A DNA stretch of 64,000 nt from Streptomyces sp. NRRL F-5122 (GCF_001507435.1 NZ_LMWH01000266.1:62001-126000), one strand, 5' to 3'. Shown: positions 8,839-18,687, counted from the first letter of the stretch. Numbers and translations: made by a program. Notes: generated by a model from the letters alone, not told the origin.

Positions 8839-10812
8839 ATGACGAAGCCCTCACTCCCCGAACTCCTGCACGCAGCCGTCTCAGCCGTCGGCGGTACGGA
8901 GCGCCCCGGCCAGGCGACCATGGCCCAGGCCGTCGCGGAGGCGATCGACGACGGCTCCCATCTGCTGGCTCAGGCCGGCACCGGCACCGGAAAGTCGCTG
9001 GGCTATCTGGTGCCCGCGCTCGCCCACGGGGAGCCCGTCGTCGTGGCGACAGCCACCCTGGCGCTGCAGCGCCAGCTCGTCGAGCGCGACCTGCCGCGCA
9101 CGGTCGAGGCGCTGCACCCGCTGCTGCGCCGTCGCCCGGAGTTCGCGATGCTCAAGGGCCGGTCGAACTACCTGTGCCTGCACCGCCTGCACGAGGGGGT
9201 GCCGCAGGACGAGGAGGACGGCCTGTTCGACCAGTTCGAGGCAGCCGCGCCCACCAGCAAGCTGGGACAGGATCTGTTGCGGCTGCGGGAATGGTCCGAG
9301 GGCACGGAGAGCGGCGACCGGGACGACCTCACTCCGGGCGTCTCGGACCGGGCCTGGGCGCAGGTGTCGGTGTCGTCCCGAGAGTGCCTGGGCGCATCGA
9401 AGTGCGCTTATGGCGCCGAATGCTTCGCCGAGATGGCCCGTGAACGTGCCAAGCTCGCCGAAGTCGTCGTGACCAACCACGCGCTTCTCGCGATCGACGC
9501 CATCGAGGGCGCGCCCGTCCTGCCCCAGCACGAGGTGCTCATCGTCGACGAGGCCCATGAACTGGTCTCCCGGGTGACAGGCGTGGCCACCGGCGAGCTC
9601 ACCCCCGGCCAGGTCAACCGCGCCGTGCGCCGCGCCGCCAAACTGGTCAACGAGAAGGCGGCCGACCAGCTCCAGACCGCCGCTGAGGGCTTCGAACGGC
9701 TGATGGAGCTCGCCCTGCCAGGGCGTCTCGAGGAGATCCCGGAGGACCTCGGGTACGCCCTCATGGCGCTGCGCGACGCCGCCCGTACCGTGATCTCCGC
9801 GCTCGGGACGACCCGCGACAAGTCCGTGCAGGACGAGGACGCCGTCCGCAAGCAGGCGCTCGCCGCTGTGGAGGGCGTGCACGACGTGGCGGAGCGGATC
9901 ACTCACGGCTCGGAGTGGGACGTCGTCTGGTACGAACGGCACGACCGCTTCGGCGCGTCCCTGCGGGTCGCCCCACTGTCCGTCTCCGGCCTCCTGCGCG
10001 AGAAGCTCTTCGCGGACCGCTCGGTGGTCCTCACGTCCGCCACGCTCAAGCTGGGCGGCGACTTCAACGGCGTCGGGGCATCCCTGGGGCTTGCCCCCGA
10101 GGGCACGGAGGGAGACGACCTGCCGAAGTGGAAGGGCGTCGACGTCGGCTCCCCCTTCGACTATCCGAAGCAGGGCATCCTGTACGTCGCGAAGCATCTG
10201 TCGCGGCCGGCCCGCGACGGCGACCGAGCGGACATGCATGACGAGCTGACGGAGCTGATCCAGGCGGCCGGCGGCCGCACGCTCGGTCTTTTCGCGTCGA
10301 TGCGGGCCGCCCAACTCGCCGCCGAGGAACTGCGCACCCGTATCCCCGAGTTCCCGATCTTCCTCCAGGGCGAGGAAACGCTCGGCGAGCTGATCAAGAA
10401 CTTCGCGGCCGACCCGCAAGCGTGCCTCTTCGGCACGCTGTCGCTCTGGCAGGGTGTCGACGTCCCCGGTCCGAGCTGCCAGCTGGTCGTCATGGACAAG
10501 ATCCCGTTCCCGCGCCCCGACGACCCGCTGATGAGCGCCCGTCAGAAGGCGGTCGAGGACGCGGGGGGCAACGGCTTCATGGCCGTGGCCGCCACGCACG
10601 CGGCGCTGCTGATGGCACAGGGCGCCGGTCGTCTGGTGCGGGCGACGGGGGACCGCGGAGTGGTCGCCGTGCTGGACCAGCGGCTGGCCACGGCACGCTA
10701 CGGGAGTTATCTCAAGGCCTCACTGCCCGGCTTCTGGTACACGACGGACCGTAACCAGGTGCGCAAGTCGCTCGCTGCGATCGACGCAGCGGCCAAGGCA
10801 CAGGAGTCGTGA
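8839..10812 (+). CDS. dinG: DinG-family ATP-dependent DNA helicase
   Basis: This superfamily 2, XPD-like 5'-3' helicase is 657 residues long. Walker A GTGTGKS is at residues 47-53 and the DEAH box is in VDEAHEL near 237. Four cysteines (C113, C183, C189, C195) have the spacing of the iron-sulfur cluster ligands of XPD/DinG. The conserved end motif QGAGRLVR is near 595. DinG resolves D-loops, R-loops and stalled forks. It sits convergent to lexA. I see no clear LexA box at its own start, so SOS control is not shown. Confidence 0.88.
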   Translation: MTKPSLPELLHAAVSAVGGTERPGQATMAQAVAEAIDDGSHLLAQAGTGTGKSLGYLVPALAHGEPVVVATATLALQRQLVERDLPRTVEALHPLLRRRPEFAMLKGRSNYLCLHRLHEGVPQDEEDGLFDQFEAAAPTSKLGQDLLRLREWSEGTESGDRDDLTPGVSDRAWAQVSVSSRECLGASKCAYGAECFAEMARERAKLAEVVVTNHALLAIDAIEGAPVLPQHEVLIVDEAHELVSRVTGVATGELTPGQVNRAVRRAAKLVNEKAADQLQTAAEGFERLMELALPGRLEEIPEDLGYALMALRDAARTVISALGTTRDKSVQDEDAVRKQALAAVEGVHDVAERITHGSEWDVVWYERHDRFGASLRVAPLSVSGLLREKLFADRSVVLTSATLKLGGDFNGVGASLGLAPEGTEGDDLPKWKGVDVGSPFDYPKQGILYVAKHLSRPARDGDRADMHDELTELIQAAGGRTLGLFASMRAAQLAAEELRTRIPEFPIFLQGEETLGELIKNFAADPQACLFGTLSLWQGVDVPGPSCQLVVMDKIPFPRPDDPLMSARQKAVEDAGGNGFMAVAATHAALLMAQGAGRLVRATGDRGVVAVLDQRLATARYGSYLKASLPGFWYTTDRNQVRKSLAAIDAAAKAQES

Positions 10813-10836
10813 CCCGGTAGGGCGCGGTTCGGCCAG

Positions 10837-10884
10837 GTCAGTACGCTGTTCGGCGGCCCCGGGGCCGCCGAACAGCGTACTGAC
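10837..10884. terminator. Bidirectional terminator between dinG and lexA
   Basis: A perfect palindrome of 24 bp per arm (10837-10860 and 10861-10884) lies between the convergent stops of dinG and lexA. It should end transcription in both directions. Confidence 0.8.
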
Positions 10885-10996
10885 GGCGGTGCGGCAGAGC
10901 GTCCGAGGGGCCCGGACAGCACGGGACCCCGGAACCGGCGCAGGGGTCCCGGGGCCCGGATCAGGGGGAGCGTCGTCAGGCCGCCCTCCGTGCGGG

Positions 10997-11776
10997 TCAC
11001 ACCCGCCGCAGCACCGCCACCACCTTGCCGAGGATCGTCGCCTCGTCGCCGGGAATGGGCTGGTAGGCCGCGTTGTGCGGCAGCAGCCAGACATGGCCGT
11101 CCTCGCGCTTGAAGCGCTTGACAGTGGCCTCGCCGTCGAGCATGGCGGCCACGATGTCGCCGTTCTCGGCGACGGGCTGACGGCGGACCGTGACCCAGTC
11201 GCCGTCGCAGATCGCGGCCTCGATCATGGAGTCGCCGACGACCTTCAGGACGAACAGCTCACCGTCGCCGACCAGCTGCCTCGGCAGCGGGAAGACGTCC
11301 TCCACCGACTCCTCGGCGAGGATGGGGCCACCGGCGGCGATACGGCCGACGAGCGGGACGTACGACGCGGCCGGCTTGCCCGTGGTGTCCGTGGGCTGCA
11401 CGGAGGCCGACTGGTCCGATCCGCGGACCTCGTACGCGCGCGGCCGGTGCGGGTCGCGGCGCAGGAAGCCCTTGCGCTCCAGAGCCATCAGCTGGTGTGC
11501 CACCGAGGACGTGCTGGAGAGACCCACGGCCTGGCCGATCTCCCGCATCGACGGCGGGTAGCCACGGCGTTGCACGGAGTCCCGGATGACCTCGATCACC
11601 CGGCGCTGCCGGTCGGTCAGACCGGAGCTGTCCGCCCGGATGCCTGGAGGTCGGCCGGGCAGGGACCGCTTGGGCCCCTCGTGATTCGTGGCTTCGTTCA
11701 TGGCATGCACCGGCTCGAGTCGGCCCTGGGAGCGGTCCTGGGCAGTGATGGTGGCGCTGTCTGCGGTGGTGGTCAC
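10997..11776 (-). CDS. lexA: LexA SOS repressor
   Basis: LexA represses DNA-damage genes until RecA filaments stimulate its self-cleavage. An N-terminal winged helix (about residues 52-115, including [20 protein letters not shown]) is followed by the S24 peptidase domain. The Ala-Gly cleavage site is A148-G149 in RIAAGG, the nucleophile is S183 in VVGDSM, and the general base is K220 in EATVKRF. I chose GTG at 11776 because GAGAGGGG precedes it closely; upstream codons look non-coding. The product is 259 residues. A matching SOS box lies about 60 bases upstream, so it should repress itself. Confidence 0.95.
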   Translation of the reverse strand: MTTTADSATITAQDRSQGRLEPVHAMNEATNHEGPKRSLPGRPPGIRADSSGLTDRQRRVIEVIRDSVQRRGYPPSMREIGQAVGLSSTSSVAHQLMALERKGFLRRDPHRPRAYEVRGSDQSASVQPTDTTGKPAASYVPLVGRIAAGGPILAEESVEDVFPLPRQLVGDGELFVLKVVGDSMIEAAICDGDWVTVRRQPVAENGDIVAAMLDGEATVKRFKREDGHVWLLPHNAAYQPIPGDEATILGKVVAVLRRV

Positions 11777-11837
11777 GTCGGCCCCTCTCGATGGTCTCCC
11801 GTGCAGCACAACGGTAGTTGCTTTCGAAAGGTTGCGC

Positions 11838-11851
11838 CAAACACACGTTCG
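11838..11851. promoter_or_regulatory. LexA (SOS) box upstream of lexA
   Basis: Read on the minus strand this is CGAACGTGTGTTTG, one base from the Gram-positive SOS consensus CGAAC-N4-GTTCG. Its position about 60 bases upstream of the lexA start fits autorepression. Confidence 0.75.
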
Positions 11852-12175
11852 AGTGAAAAACCGCGAATTATCTGACGCGGTCCTGCGTGCCGGTGTATGG
11901 CCGACCCTGATCGGCGGAGGTCCCCCCGCTCGGCCGTGACCAGGAGCGGAGGAGGGCGAAAGCGCTCATTGCTGTACCCTTCACCGCCGGGGCGATGGCC
12001 TGTCGGCCGCCGTGATCGGCGCCCAGTCTGCCACCCGAGGCCCCGCGGGCCGGGTACCGACCCCCCTTCTCCATGCGGCGTCCACCGTATCCACCCATGG
12101 TCCGATCGGGTATGGCGCTGCGGCATGTGCCAATCTGCCCGCTGTCCGCGTGTCGCGGCCGAAAGTGTGAGCCGA

Positions 12176-12191
12176 TCGCTAGATGTAGTGG
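12176..12191. promoter_or_regulatory. NrdR box 1
   Basis: The 16-mer TCGCTAGATGTAGTGG matches 12 of 16 positions of the NrdR consensus acaCwAtATaTwGtgt. It lies about 140 bases upstream of the nrdR start, next to the presumed promoter. Confidence 0.7.
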
Positions 12192-12206
12192 TTGGATTGC
12201 AGCAGT

Positions 12207-12222
12207 GGCCCATAGGTTGTGG
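12207..12222. promoter_or_regulatory. NrdR box 2
   Basis: The 16-mer GGCCCATAGGTTGTGG is a weaker match (about 9 of 16) but starts exactly 31 bases after box 1, three helical turns. Paired boxes at integral turns are the known arrangement for NrdR sites, so the spacing supports both boxes. Confidence 0.6.
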
Positions 12223-12331
12223 TCCCCCCGGTCTTCCTGGCTCGGGAGATCGCCTATGCTTGGGGCTGCTTCGAGGGGCCTGTGAGGCCCACGAGGTCTA
12301 ATCAGTCGTGCTGAAAAGGAGGGTGGGACCC

Positions 12332-12895
12332 ATGTACTGCCCCTTCTGCAGGCACCCGGACAGCCGTGTCGTCGACAGCCGTACGACCGACGACGGGACG
12401 TCCATCCGCAGGCGCCGCCAGTGTCCCGACTGCTCCCGCCGTTTCACGACGGTGGAGACGTGCTCGCTCATGGTGGTCAAGCGGTCCGGGGTCACCGAGC
12501 CCTTCAGTCGCACCAAGGTCATCAACGGCGTGCGCAAGGCATGCCAGGGGCGGCCTGTCACAGAGGACGCACTCGCCCAGCTCGGCCAGCGGGTCGAAGA
12601 GGCGGTGCGGGCCACCGGGAGTGCCGAGCTGACCACCCATGACGTGGGTCTGGCCATACTCGGCCCCTTGCAGGAGCTGGACCTCGTCGCCTTTCTGCGG
12701 TTCGCGTCCGTGTACCGGGCGTTCGACTCGCTGGAGGACTTCGAGGCCGCCATCGCGGAACTCAGGGAGCAGCAGCGTGGGCGCCCCGCCGTGGACGACG
12801 ACGACCACGGCACCGCCGTCGCGGAGCGCCAGGGAACCGACCGCGGGTCCGGAGCGGCTGCAGACGCCCCCGTGCCCGTCAGCGCCGCCGACTGA
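12332..12895 (+). CDS. nrdR: Transcriptional regulator NrdR
   Basis: NrdR is the ATP/dATP-sensing repressor of ribonucleotide reductase genes. The zinc ribbon has C3, C6, C31 and C34 (MYCPFC and CPDC), and the ATP-cone follows at about residues 46-136, with [17 protein letters not shown] at its start. I chose ATG at 12332 because AAGGAGGG precedes it by eight bases and the protein then begins with the canonical MYCPFC. The product is 187 residues, with a hydrophilic tail longer than in enterobacterial NrdR. It is followed by nrdJ and preceded by paired NrdR boxes, so autoregulation and control of nrdJ are likely. Confidence 0.96.
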   Translation: MYCPFCRHPDSRVVDSRTTDDGTSIRRRRQCPDCSRRFTTVETCSLMVVKRSGVTEPFSRTKVINGVRKACQGRPVTEDALAQLGQRVEEAVRATGSAELTTHDVGLAILGPLQELDLVAFLRFASVYRAFDSLEDFEAAIAELREQQRGRPAVDDDDHGTAVAERQGTDRGSGAAADAPVPVSAAD

Positions 12896-13045
12896 CGGGA
12901 GGGCCGACGGGCAGGGCTCCGTCGGCGGCGCACACAGACCCGTCACGCGCGCCGTCTCGCGACGCGCGTGACAAGCAGACACAACACCGTGCCTTGGGAA
13001 GAAAAGGGCACGTCAGGGCGTTTTTGCCTGATACAGGGAGGCGGC

Positions 13046-15931
13046 ATGACAGAGACGGCGAGCGGTCCGGCACGAGGTTCCCGAGCGAAGGGCGCCAAGG
13101 CCACCAAGGGACTGCGTATCGAGCGCATTCACACGACTCCCGGCGTGCACCCGTACGACGAGGTCGAGTGGGCGCGCCGTGACGTCGTCATGACCAACTG
13201 GCGCGACGGCTCGGTCAACTTCGAGCAGCGTGGCGTCGAGTTCCCCGACTTCTGGTCGGTGAACGCGGTCAACATCGTCACCAGCAAGTACTTCCGCGGT
13301 GCCGTCGGCACCCCGCAGCGCGAGACCAGCCTCAAGCAGCTGATCGACCGCATCGTGAAGACGTACCGGAAGGCCGGTGAGGACTACAAATACTTCTCCT
13401 CGCCCGCCGACGCGGAGATTTTCGAGCACGAGCTGGCCTATGCCCTCCTGCACCAGATCTTCAGCTTCAACAGCCCCGTCTGGTTCAACGTGGGCACCCC
13501 GCAGCCCCAGCAGGTCTCCGCCTGCTTCATCCTGTCCGTCGACGACTCCATGGAGTCGATCCTCGACTGGTACAAGGAAGAGGGCATGATCTTCAAGGGC
13601 GGCTCCGGTGCCGGCCTGAACCTCTCCCGCATCCGCTCCTCCAAGGAGCTGCTCTCCTCCGGCGGCAACGCCTCCGGTCCCGTCTCCTTCATGCGCGGCG
13701 CCGACGCCTCCGCGGGAACGATCAAGTCGGGCGGTGCCACCCGCCGCGCGGCCAAGATGGTCATCCTGGACGTCGACCACCCTGACGTCGAGGACTTCAT
13801 CGAGACCAAGGTCAAGGAGGAGGAGAAGATCCGCGCCCTCCGTGACGCGGGCTTCGACATGGACCTCGGCGGTGACGACATCACCTCCGTCCAGTACCAG
13901 AACGCCAACAACTCGGTCCGCGTCAACGACACCTTCATGAAGGCCGTCGAGAACGGCGGCAAGTTCGGCCTGCGCGCCCGTATGACCGGTGAGGTCATCG
14001 AGGAGGTCGAGGCGAAGGCGCTCTTCCGCAAGATGGCCGAGGCCGCCTGGGCCTGCGCCGACCCGGGCATCCAGTACGACGACACGATCAACCATTGGCA
14101 CACGTGCCCGGAGTCCGGCCGTATCAACGGCTCGAACCCGTGCAGCGAGTACATGCACCTGGACAACACGTCCTGCAACCTCGCCTCGCTGAACCTGATG
14201 AAGTTCCTGAAGGACGACGGCAAGGGCCACCAGTCCTTCGAGGTCGAGCGCTTCGCCAAGGTCGTCGAGCTGGTCATCACCGCGATGGACATCTCGATCT
14301 GCTTCGCGGACTTCCCGACCCAGAAGATCGGCGAGAACACCCGCGCCTTCCGCCAGCTCGGCATCGGTTACGCCAACCTCGGCGCCCTCCTCATGGCGAC
14401 CGGCCACGCGTACGACTCCAACGGCGGCCGCGCCCTGGCCGGTGCCATCACCTCCCTGATGACCGGCACGGCGTACAAGCGCTCGTCCGAGCTCGCCGCG
14501 GTGGTCGGCCCGTACGACGGCTACGCCCGCAATGAGCGGCCGCACCTGCGCGTCATGCAGCAGCACGCCGACGCCAACGCCACGGCCGTCCGCATGGACG
14601 ACCTGGACAGCCCGGTGTGGGCCGCCGCCACGGAGGCCTGGCAGGACGTGCTCCGCCTCGGTGAGAAGAACGGCTTCCGCAACTCCCAGGCGTCCGTCCT
14701 CGCTCCGACCGGCACCATCGGTCTGGCGATGTCCTGCGACACCACCGGTGTCGAGCCGGACCTGGCGCTGGTCAAGTTCAAGAAGCTGGTCGGCGGCGGC
14801 TCGATGCAGATCGTCAACGGCACCGTGCCGCAGGCGCTGCGCCGCCTCGGATACCAGGAGGAGCAGATCGAGGCGATCGTCGCCCACATCGCCGAGCACG
14901 GCAATGTGATCGACGCGCCGGGCCTCAGGCACGAGCACTACGAGGTCTTCGACTGCGCGATGGGCGAGCGCGCCATCTCCCCGATGGGCCACGTCCGCAT
15001 GATGGCCGCGATCCAGCCGTGGATCTCCGGTGCCATCTCCAAGACGGTCAACATGCCGGAGACGGCGACCGTCGAGGAGGTCGAGGAGATCTACTTCGAG
15101 GCCTGGAAGCTGGGCATCAAGGCGCTCGCGATCTACCGCGACAACTGCAAGGTCGGCCAGCCGCTCTCCGCCAAGAAGAAGGAGACCGCGCCGGCGAAGG
15201 CCGAGGAGCGCACCGCGGAGCCCAAGGTCGAGAAGGTGGTCGAGTACCGCCCGGTCCGCAAGCGCCTCCCGAAGGGTCGTCCCGGCATCACCACCTCCTT
15301 CACCGTCGGCGGTGCCGAGGGGTACATGACCGCCAACTCCTACCCGGACGACGGTCTCGGCGAGGTCTTCCTCAAGATGTCCAAGCAGGGCTCGACCCTC
15401 GCGGGCATGATGGACGCCTTCTCCATCGCGGTCTCGGTGGGTCTGCAGTACGGCGTGCCGCTGGAGACGTACGTCTCCAAGTTCACCAACATGCGCTTCG
15501 AGCCGGCCGGTATGACGGACGACCCGGACGTGCGGATGGCGCAGTCGATCGTCGACTACATCTTCCGCCGTCTGGCGCTCGACTTCCTGCCCTTCGAGAC
15601 GCGTTCGGCGCTCGGCATCCACTCCGCCGAGGAGCGTCAGCGCCACCTGGAGACCGGCTCGTACGAGACCAGCGAGGACGAGGTCGACGTCGAGGGCCTG
15701 GCCCAGTCGGCGCCGCGCGCCCAGGAGCTGAAGGCCGTGGCCACCCCGCGCGCCGAGGCCGCGACGGCCCAGCCGGCCCCGAAGCAGGCGCACACCAGCG
15801 CCGAACTGGTGGAGATGCAACTGGGCATCCAGGCGGACGCCCCGCTGTGCTTCTCCTGCGGCACGAAGATGCAGCGGGCCGGTTCCTGCTACATCTGCGA
15901 GGGCTGCGGCTCGACGAGCGGCTGCAGTTGA
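13046..15931 (+). CDS. nrdJ: Class II (adenosylcobalamin-dependent) ribonucleoside-diphosphate reductase NrdJ
   Basis: NrdJ reduces ribonucleotides to deoxyribonucleotides by a B12-generated thiyl radical and needs no oxygen. The 961-residue protein has the reductase barrel with NPCSEYMHLDNTSCNLASLN near residue 370 and the GTIGLAMSCDTTG segment near 560. Its C-terminus is a cysteine-rich ribbon (FSCGTKM, then CYICEGCGSTSGC) that re-reduces the active site. I chose ATG at 13046 because GGGAGG lies just upstream and the N-terminus reads MTETASG. It is 150 bases after nrdR and probably co-transcribed with it. Confidence 0.96.
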   Translation: MTETASGPARGSRAKGAKATKGLRIERIHTTPGVHPYDEVEWARRDVVMTNWRDGSVNFEQRGVEFPDFWSVNAVNIVTSKYFRGAVGTPQRETSLKQLIDRIVKTYRKAGEDYKYFSSPADAEIFEHELAYALLHQIFSFNSPVWFNVGTPQPQQVSACFILSVDDSMESILDWYKEEGMIFKGGSGAGLNLSRIRSSKELLSSGGNASGPVSFMRGADASAGTIKSGGATRRAAKMVILDVDHPDVEDFIETKVKEEEKIRALRDAGFDMDLGGDDITSVQYQNANNSVRVNDTFMKAVENGGKFGLRARMTGEVIEEVEAKALFRKMAEAAWACADPGIQYDDTINHWHTCPESGRINGSNPCSEYMHLDNTSCNLASLNLMKFLKDDGKGHQSFEVERFAKVVELVITAMDISICFADFPTQKIGENTRAFRQLGIGYANLGALLMATGHAYDSNGGRALAGAITSLMTGTAYKRSSELAAVVGPYDGYARNERPHLRVMQQHADANATAVRMDDLDSPVWAAATEAWQDVLRLGEKNGFRNSQASVLAPTGTIGLAMSCDTTGVEPDLALVKFKKLVGGGSMQIVNGTVPQALRRLGYQEEQIEAIVAHIAEHGNVIDAPGLRHEHYEVFDCAMGERAISPMGHVRMMAAIQPWISGAISKTVNMPETATVEEVEEIYFEAWKLGIKALAIYRDNCKVGQPLSAKKKETAPAKAEERTAEPKVEKVVEYRPVRKRLPKGRPGITTSFTVGGAEGYMTANSYPDDGLGEVFLKMSKQGSTLAGMMDAFSIAVSVGLQYGVPLETYVSKFTNMRFEPAGMTDDPDVRMAQSIVDYIFRRLALDFLPFETRSALGIHSAEERQRHLETGSYETSEDEVDVEGLAQSAPRAQELKAVATPRAEAATAQPAPKQAHTSAELVEMQLGIQADAPLCFSCGTKMQRAGSCYICEGCGSTSGCS

Positions 15932-15997
15932 GAATGAGCGGTATCGCGTCGGATCCTGGATCCGACGCACGCCGCGAAGGTAGCTGACCTGCGGTTC

Positions 15998-16032
15998 CCG
16001 AGGGGGACCGGCCGACGGCCGGTTCCCCTCGG
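15998..16032. terminator. Terminator after nrdJ
   Basis: A 16-bp stem with one G-U pair (15998-16013 with 16017-16032) and a 3-nt loop follows the nrdJ stop by about 65 bases. It can serve the convergent acetyltransferase gene too. Confidence 0.7.
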
Positions 16033-16194
16033 CGTGTCCGGGAAGGTGCCACGGCCGGCTCTTCCTCGGCGGCCTCGCCGACCGACGCGTCACGGCCGGG
16101 CCGGCTATCGGAACCCACGGCCCTGTACGGGCCGGCCGCTTGGTGGCTCGGCCACCGGCGCCGCCCCCTGGGCAGACCAGGCCAGTACGGCGGG

Positions 16195-17148
16195 TCATGC
16201 CCGCTCGGGAGCCTCCAGGACCATACGGATCTCGGTCACCTCGTAGCCCGCGCGCTCGAACGCTGCGGCCATCGGGGCGTTCGTGGTGTCCGTCGTGGCG
16301 GTGATGCGCTCGGCGCCTTCGGCCGCGTGGAAGCGAGTGATCTCGGCGAGGATCTCGTCGATCAGGCCCTGCCCACGTTGCTCGGGTACGACTCCGAGAT
16401 AGCCGACGTTGCGGTTGTACGGGGTCGCCGACGGCACGGCCAGACCGGCGAGCGTGCCGTCGGGCAGCTCCGCGAGCCGCCACCAGGAGCGCTCGCCGGG
16501 GCAGTCGAGGTAGAACCGTATGTCCTCCTCGGCCAGTTGCCCGGCGTCCTTGGTGCGCAGCTCGTCCTGGGTGGCCTGGTCCAGGCTGCCGGATGACACG
16601 CGGGCGAAGGCCTCGAGGAACTCCTCGTCGCTGCCCTCGCGAAACGTCAGCCGCCCACCGGCCTCGGGCAGTCCTGCCGCCGGAGTCCACTCGTAGCGCA
16701 GGCGCTCGATCTCCCGGCTCAGCCCGGCACGGGCGCCGGATTCGCGACGCCAGGCGACCGCCTGCGCGAGTTCCGATCGGGCGCGCCAGTCCCCTGGGAG
16801 GGAGACGTTGTACAGCGGGCGCGTACCGAAGCTGGCATGCCCGGCGTCGAGGAGACTGGTGGCGAGGGCGGCGGGGTCGGCGACCGTGGCGCGTACCTGG
16901 AGGCAGTCGAGGGCTATGGGCCGCTCGCTGTCGGCACGACCCCACCACAGCGCGCGGGCAAGTATGTGCCCGTCCTCGTCCTCGGCGAGCCAGATCCATT
17001 CCGGGCGGAATTGGCTGGCGTCGATCTCCTCGCGAATCCGCTCGGCGGTCAGAGCGGCGACGGGACCGTCGGCCGGATAGGCGAGAGCCCGGTCGAGGGC
17101 GGTGGGGTCTGCAGTGGCGGCAAAGAATCGCATTCGGCCCATGATCAT
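16195..17148 (-). CDS. GNAT-family N-acetyltransferase
   Basis: The C-terminal half is a GNAT domain: VGYLGVVPEQRGQGLIDEIL holds the acetyl-CoA loop (R/Q-x-x-G-x-G), followed by TDTTNAPMAAAFERAGYE. The N-terminal half is less conserved and may be a second, degenerate GNAT fold, giving about 317 residues. Three clustered ATG codons (17148, 17142, 17133) precede RFFAATADP. None has a clear ribosome binding site, so the start is uncertain and the message may be leaderless. Substrate is unknown. Confidence 0.75.
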   Translation of the reverse strand: MIMGRMRFFAATADPTALDRALAYPADGPVAALTAERIREEIDASQFRPEWIWLAEDEDGHILARALWWGRADSERPIALDCLQVRATVADPAALATSLLDAGHASFGTRPLYNVSLPGDWRARSELAQAVAWRRESGARAGLSREIERLRYEWTPAAGLPEAGGRLTFREGSDEEFLEAFARVSSGSLDQATQDELRTKDAGQLAEEDIRFYLDCPGERSWWRLAELPDGTLAGLAVPSATPYNRNVGYLGVVPEQRGQGLIDEILAEITRFHAAEGAERITATTDTTNAPMAAAFERAGYEVTEIRMVLEAPERA

Positions 17149-17376
17149 GAGAGGGAAACGGCGGAGCAACGCATTTGTCCTTGTCGGCCACCCGTGCCCC
17201 CGCCATGGTCGCATCCCGTCGGTGGCCCTCGCCGGGGTCGCGCAGGATGCCGGAAACCGGCCCGCCCACCCCTCCTCGGCAGGCGTGGACGGACGAGCAG
17301 ACTCGGGATGCCGGACGACCGGGATCGGTGACATGCGCCAGTACCCGGTCATGACGGGCGGCACCGCTGTCCGCCA

Positions 17377-17397
17377 TGACACCGGGCAACGGTGTCA
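17377..17397. terminator. Short hairpin at the TerD gene end
   Basis: A 7-bp stem (17377-17383 with 17391-17397) overlaps the stop codon of the TerD-family gene on the minus strand. It is weak and only tentatively a terminator. Confidence 0.35.
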
Positions 17398-17928
17398 GGA
17401 GTCCTGCGGGCTGCCCATCACTCGGGCGAAGCTCTGCGGGTCCGTGTCGTAGCCGTGGATGCCTGGGCGGAACATCCACTCGCCGGAGGCATCGCGCACG
17501 AACTCGGCGACCCTCGCCGCCGTCGCGCCCAGGACCCCGCCGAAATCGTCCTCGGCAAGGACGGTGTATCCCTCACGCAGCCGCAGCGCCGGGTTCAGGA
17601 CGCCGACGAACGTCTTGTGGCCGGTGCGCTGCTGTATGACGACTCCCGCCACCACGCGCGCGTACCTGCTGTCGAGGCGGTGGAGCTCCAGCGTCATGAC
17701 CTCGTCCCAGCCGAAGCCCTTGCCGTCCAGGCTGTCGCGGTTGAGGTAGATCGTGCCGTCGGGGGAGCGGCTGTCGAAGTGCACGACATAGGCGGGGTCC
17801 CCGTACGGATCCGACGCGAGATAGGTCGCCGCGACGATGTCGAGGTCGGTCGGCGGCTGCCCGGGCGGACTCGGGTCCCACTTCACCGCCAACTCGACTT
17901 TGCGGATGCCCTTGTTGAGGTCGCTCAT
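17395..17928 (-). CDS. TerD-family protein
   Basis: This 177-residue protein is a single TerD/CABP domain. It starts MSDLNKGIRKVELAVKWDPS and contains the acidic DLDIVAATYL and RDSLDGKGFGWDEVM segments that bind calcium in this family. TerD proteins are linked to tellurite resistance, stress and, in Streptomyces, development; many paralogues exist per genome. The ATG has GGGGAGGGG upstream. It stands alone, divergent from the next gene and without other ter genes, so no tellurite role can be inferred. Confidence 0.85.
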   Translation of the reverse strand: MSDLNKGIRKVELAVKWDPSPPGQPPTDLDIVAATYLASDPYGDPAYVVHFDSRSPDGTIYLNRDSLDGKGFGWDEVMTLELHRLDSRYARVVAGVVIQQRTGHKTFVGVLNPALRLREGYTVLAEDDFGGVLGATAARVAEFVRDASGEWMFRPGIHGYDTDPQSFARVMGSPQDS

Positions 17929-18081
17929 CACCCATCCCCTCCCCGTTGTCACGACCCTCTGAACGAACTCCTGTGCAGAGTGGGTCAGTTGTCCATTGTG
18001 CCTTGTGCGCCGGGGCGCTCGCCCGGGTGCACTCCGCCGGAGCGTGACCAGCGCCACGCATCGGGGCCGTACGATGGCGCG

Positions 18082-18687
18082 GTGCTGGTCAAGTGGATTC
18101 GCTGCACTGTGGTGGACCGCCGCGGTTTCGAGCGGGGGCAGCGAAAGTGGGCGGGACTGCCGGGGGAGCCGGGATTCCGCGGACAGGGCGGGGGCTGGAG
18201 CCGGGGGAGACCCGGCGTGGCGCACGTCTTCGCGTTCTGGGAGAGCCGTGCCTTCTACGACTCTTTCATGGCGCGCTCGCACGACCGACTGGCGGCTGCG
18301 CAGTCGGGGACGTTCAAGGACCAGCAGGTCAGGCTCTTCGACCACCGCTTCGACGTGAAGACCGGCTTCGAGCCCCGCTTCACCGACGCGGACCTGGTGC
18401 GGGTCGCGCACTGCAAGGTGCACGAGGAGCGTGCCGAGCACTTCGCACTGATGCAGGAGAAGGTCTGGAATCCGGCGATGGCCGGTTCGCCGGGCATGAC
18501 CCGCGGACTGTTCGGCGAGGCGCCGGGTCATGAGTTCCTGATCCTGTCGATGTGGCAGTCGGCGGCGGAACACGGCAAGTACCGCGAGGAACGTATCGAG
18601 CGCCTGGCGCTGAGGGCGCAGACCGAGGCCGACATCGCTGCCCTCACGGGGGACATCGTGGACCTGGAGCCGTCGTGGATCGTGTGA
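18082..18687 (+). CDS. DUF4937/YdbC-like protein
   Basis: The 201-residue product resembles YdbC/DUF4937 proteins of ferredoxin-like (ABM) fold: MLVKWIRCTVV, then FAFWESRAFYDSFMARSHD, then a second half with HFALMQEKVWNPAM and FLILSMWQS. Two related alpha/beta modules are apparent. GTG at 18082 lies close to the presumed promoter, with no strong ribosome binding site. Neighbours give no clue beyond a divergent TerD gene. Family assignment is from memory; biochemical function is unknown. Confidence 0.65.
   Translation: MLVKWIRCTVVDRRGFERGQRKWAGLPGEPGFRGQGGGWSRGRPGVAHVFAFWESRAFYDSFMARSHDRLAAAQSGTFKDQQVRLFDHRFDVKTGFEPRFTDADLVRVAHCKVHEERAEHFALMQEKVWNPAMAGSPGMTRGLFGEAPGHEFLILSMWQSAAEHGKYREERIERLALRAQTEADIAALTGDIVDLEPSWIV

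Larger units (their letters stand above)
11852..12331. other. Divergent lexA/nrdR intergenic region
   Basis: About 480 bases between divergent lexA and nrdR carry no supported gene. They hold the lexA promoter, two NrdR boxes and the nrdR leader. I saw no B12 riboswitch: the Cbl-box core GCCACTG and its expected stems are absent. Confidence 0.55.

Noticed and set aside
11819..11830. Second SOS box (TTCGAAAG region) near lexA
   Set aside because: It lacks the CGAAC-N4-GTTCG arrangement; only 11838-11851 fits.
11852..12331. Cobalamin riboswitch upstream of nrdRJ
   Set aside because: No Cbl-box core or matching stems. Known B12 control of Streptomyces reductases concerns the nrdABS operon.
13013..17479. 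Very long open frame on the minus strand antisense to nrdJ
   Set aside because: It is the shadow of a strongly GC3-biased gene: composition is Arg/Val/Leu-rich with no domain and it crosses into other genes. nrdJ itself is unambiguous.
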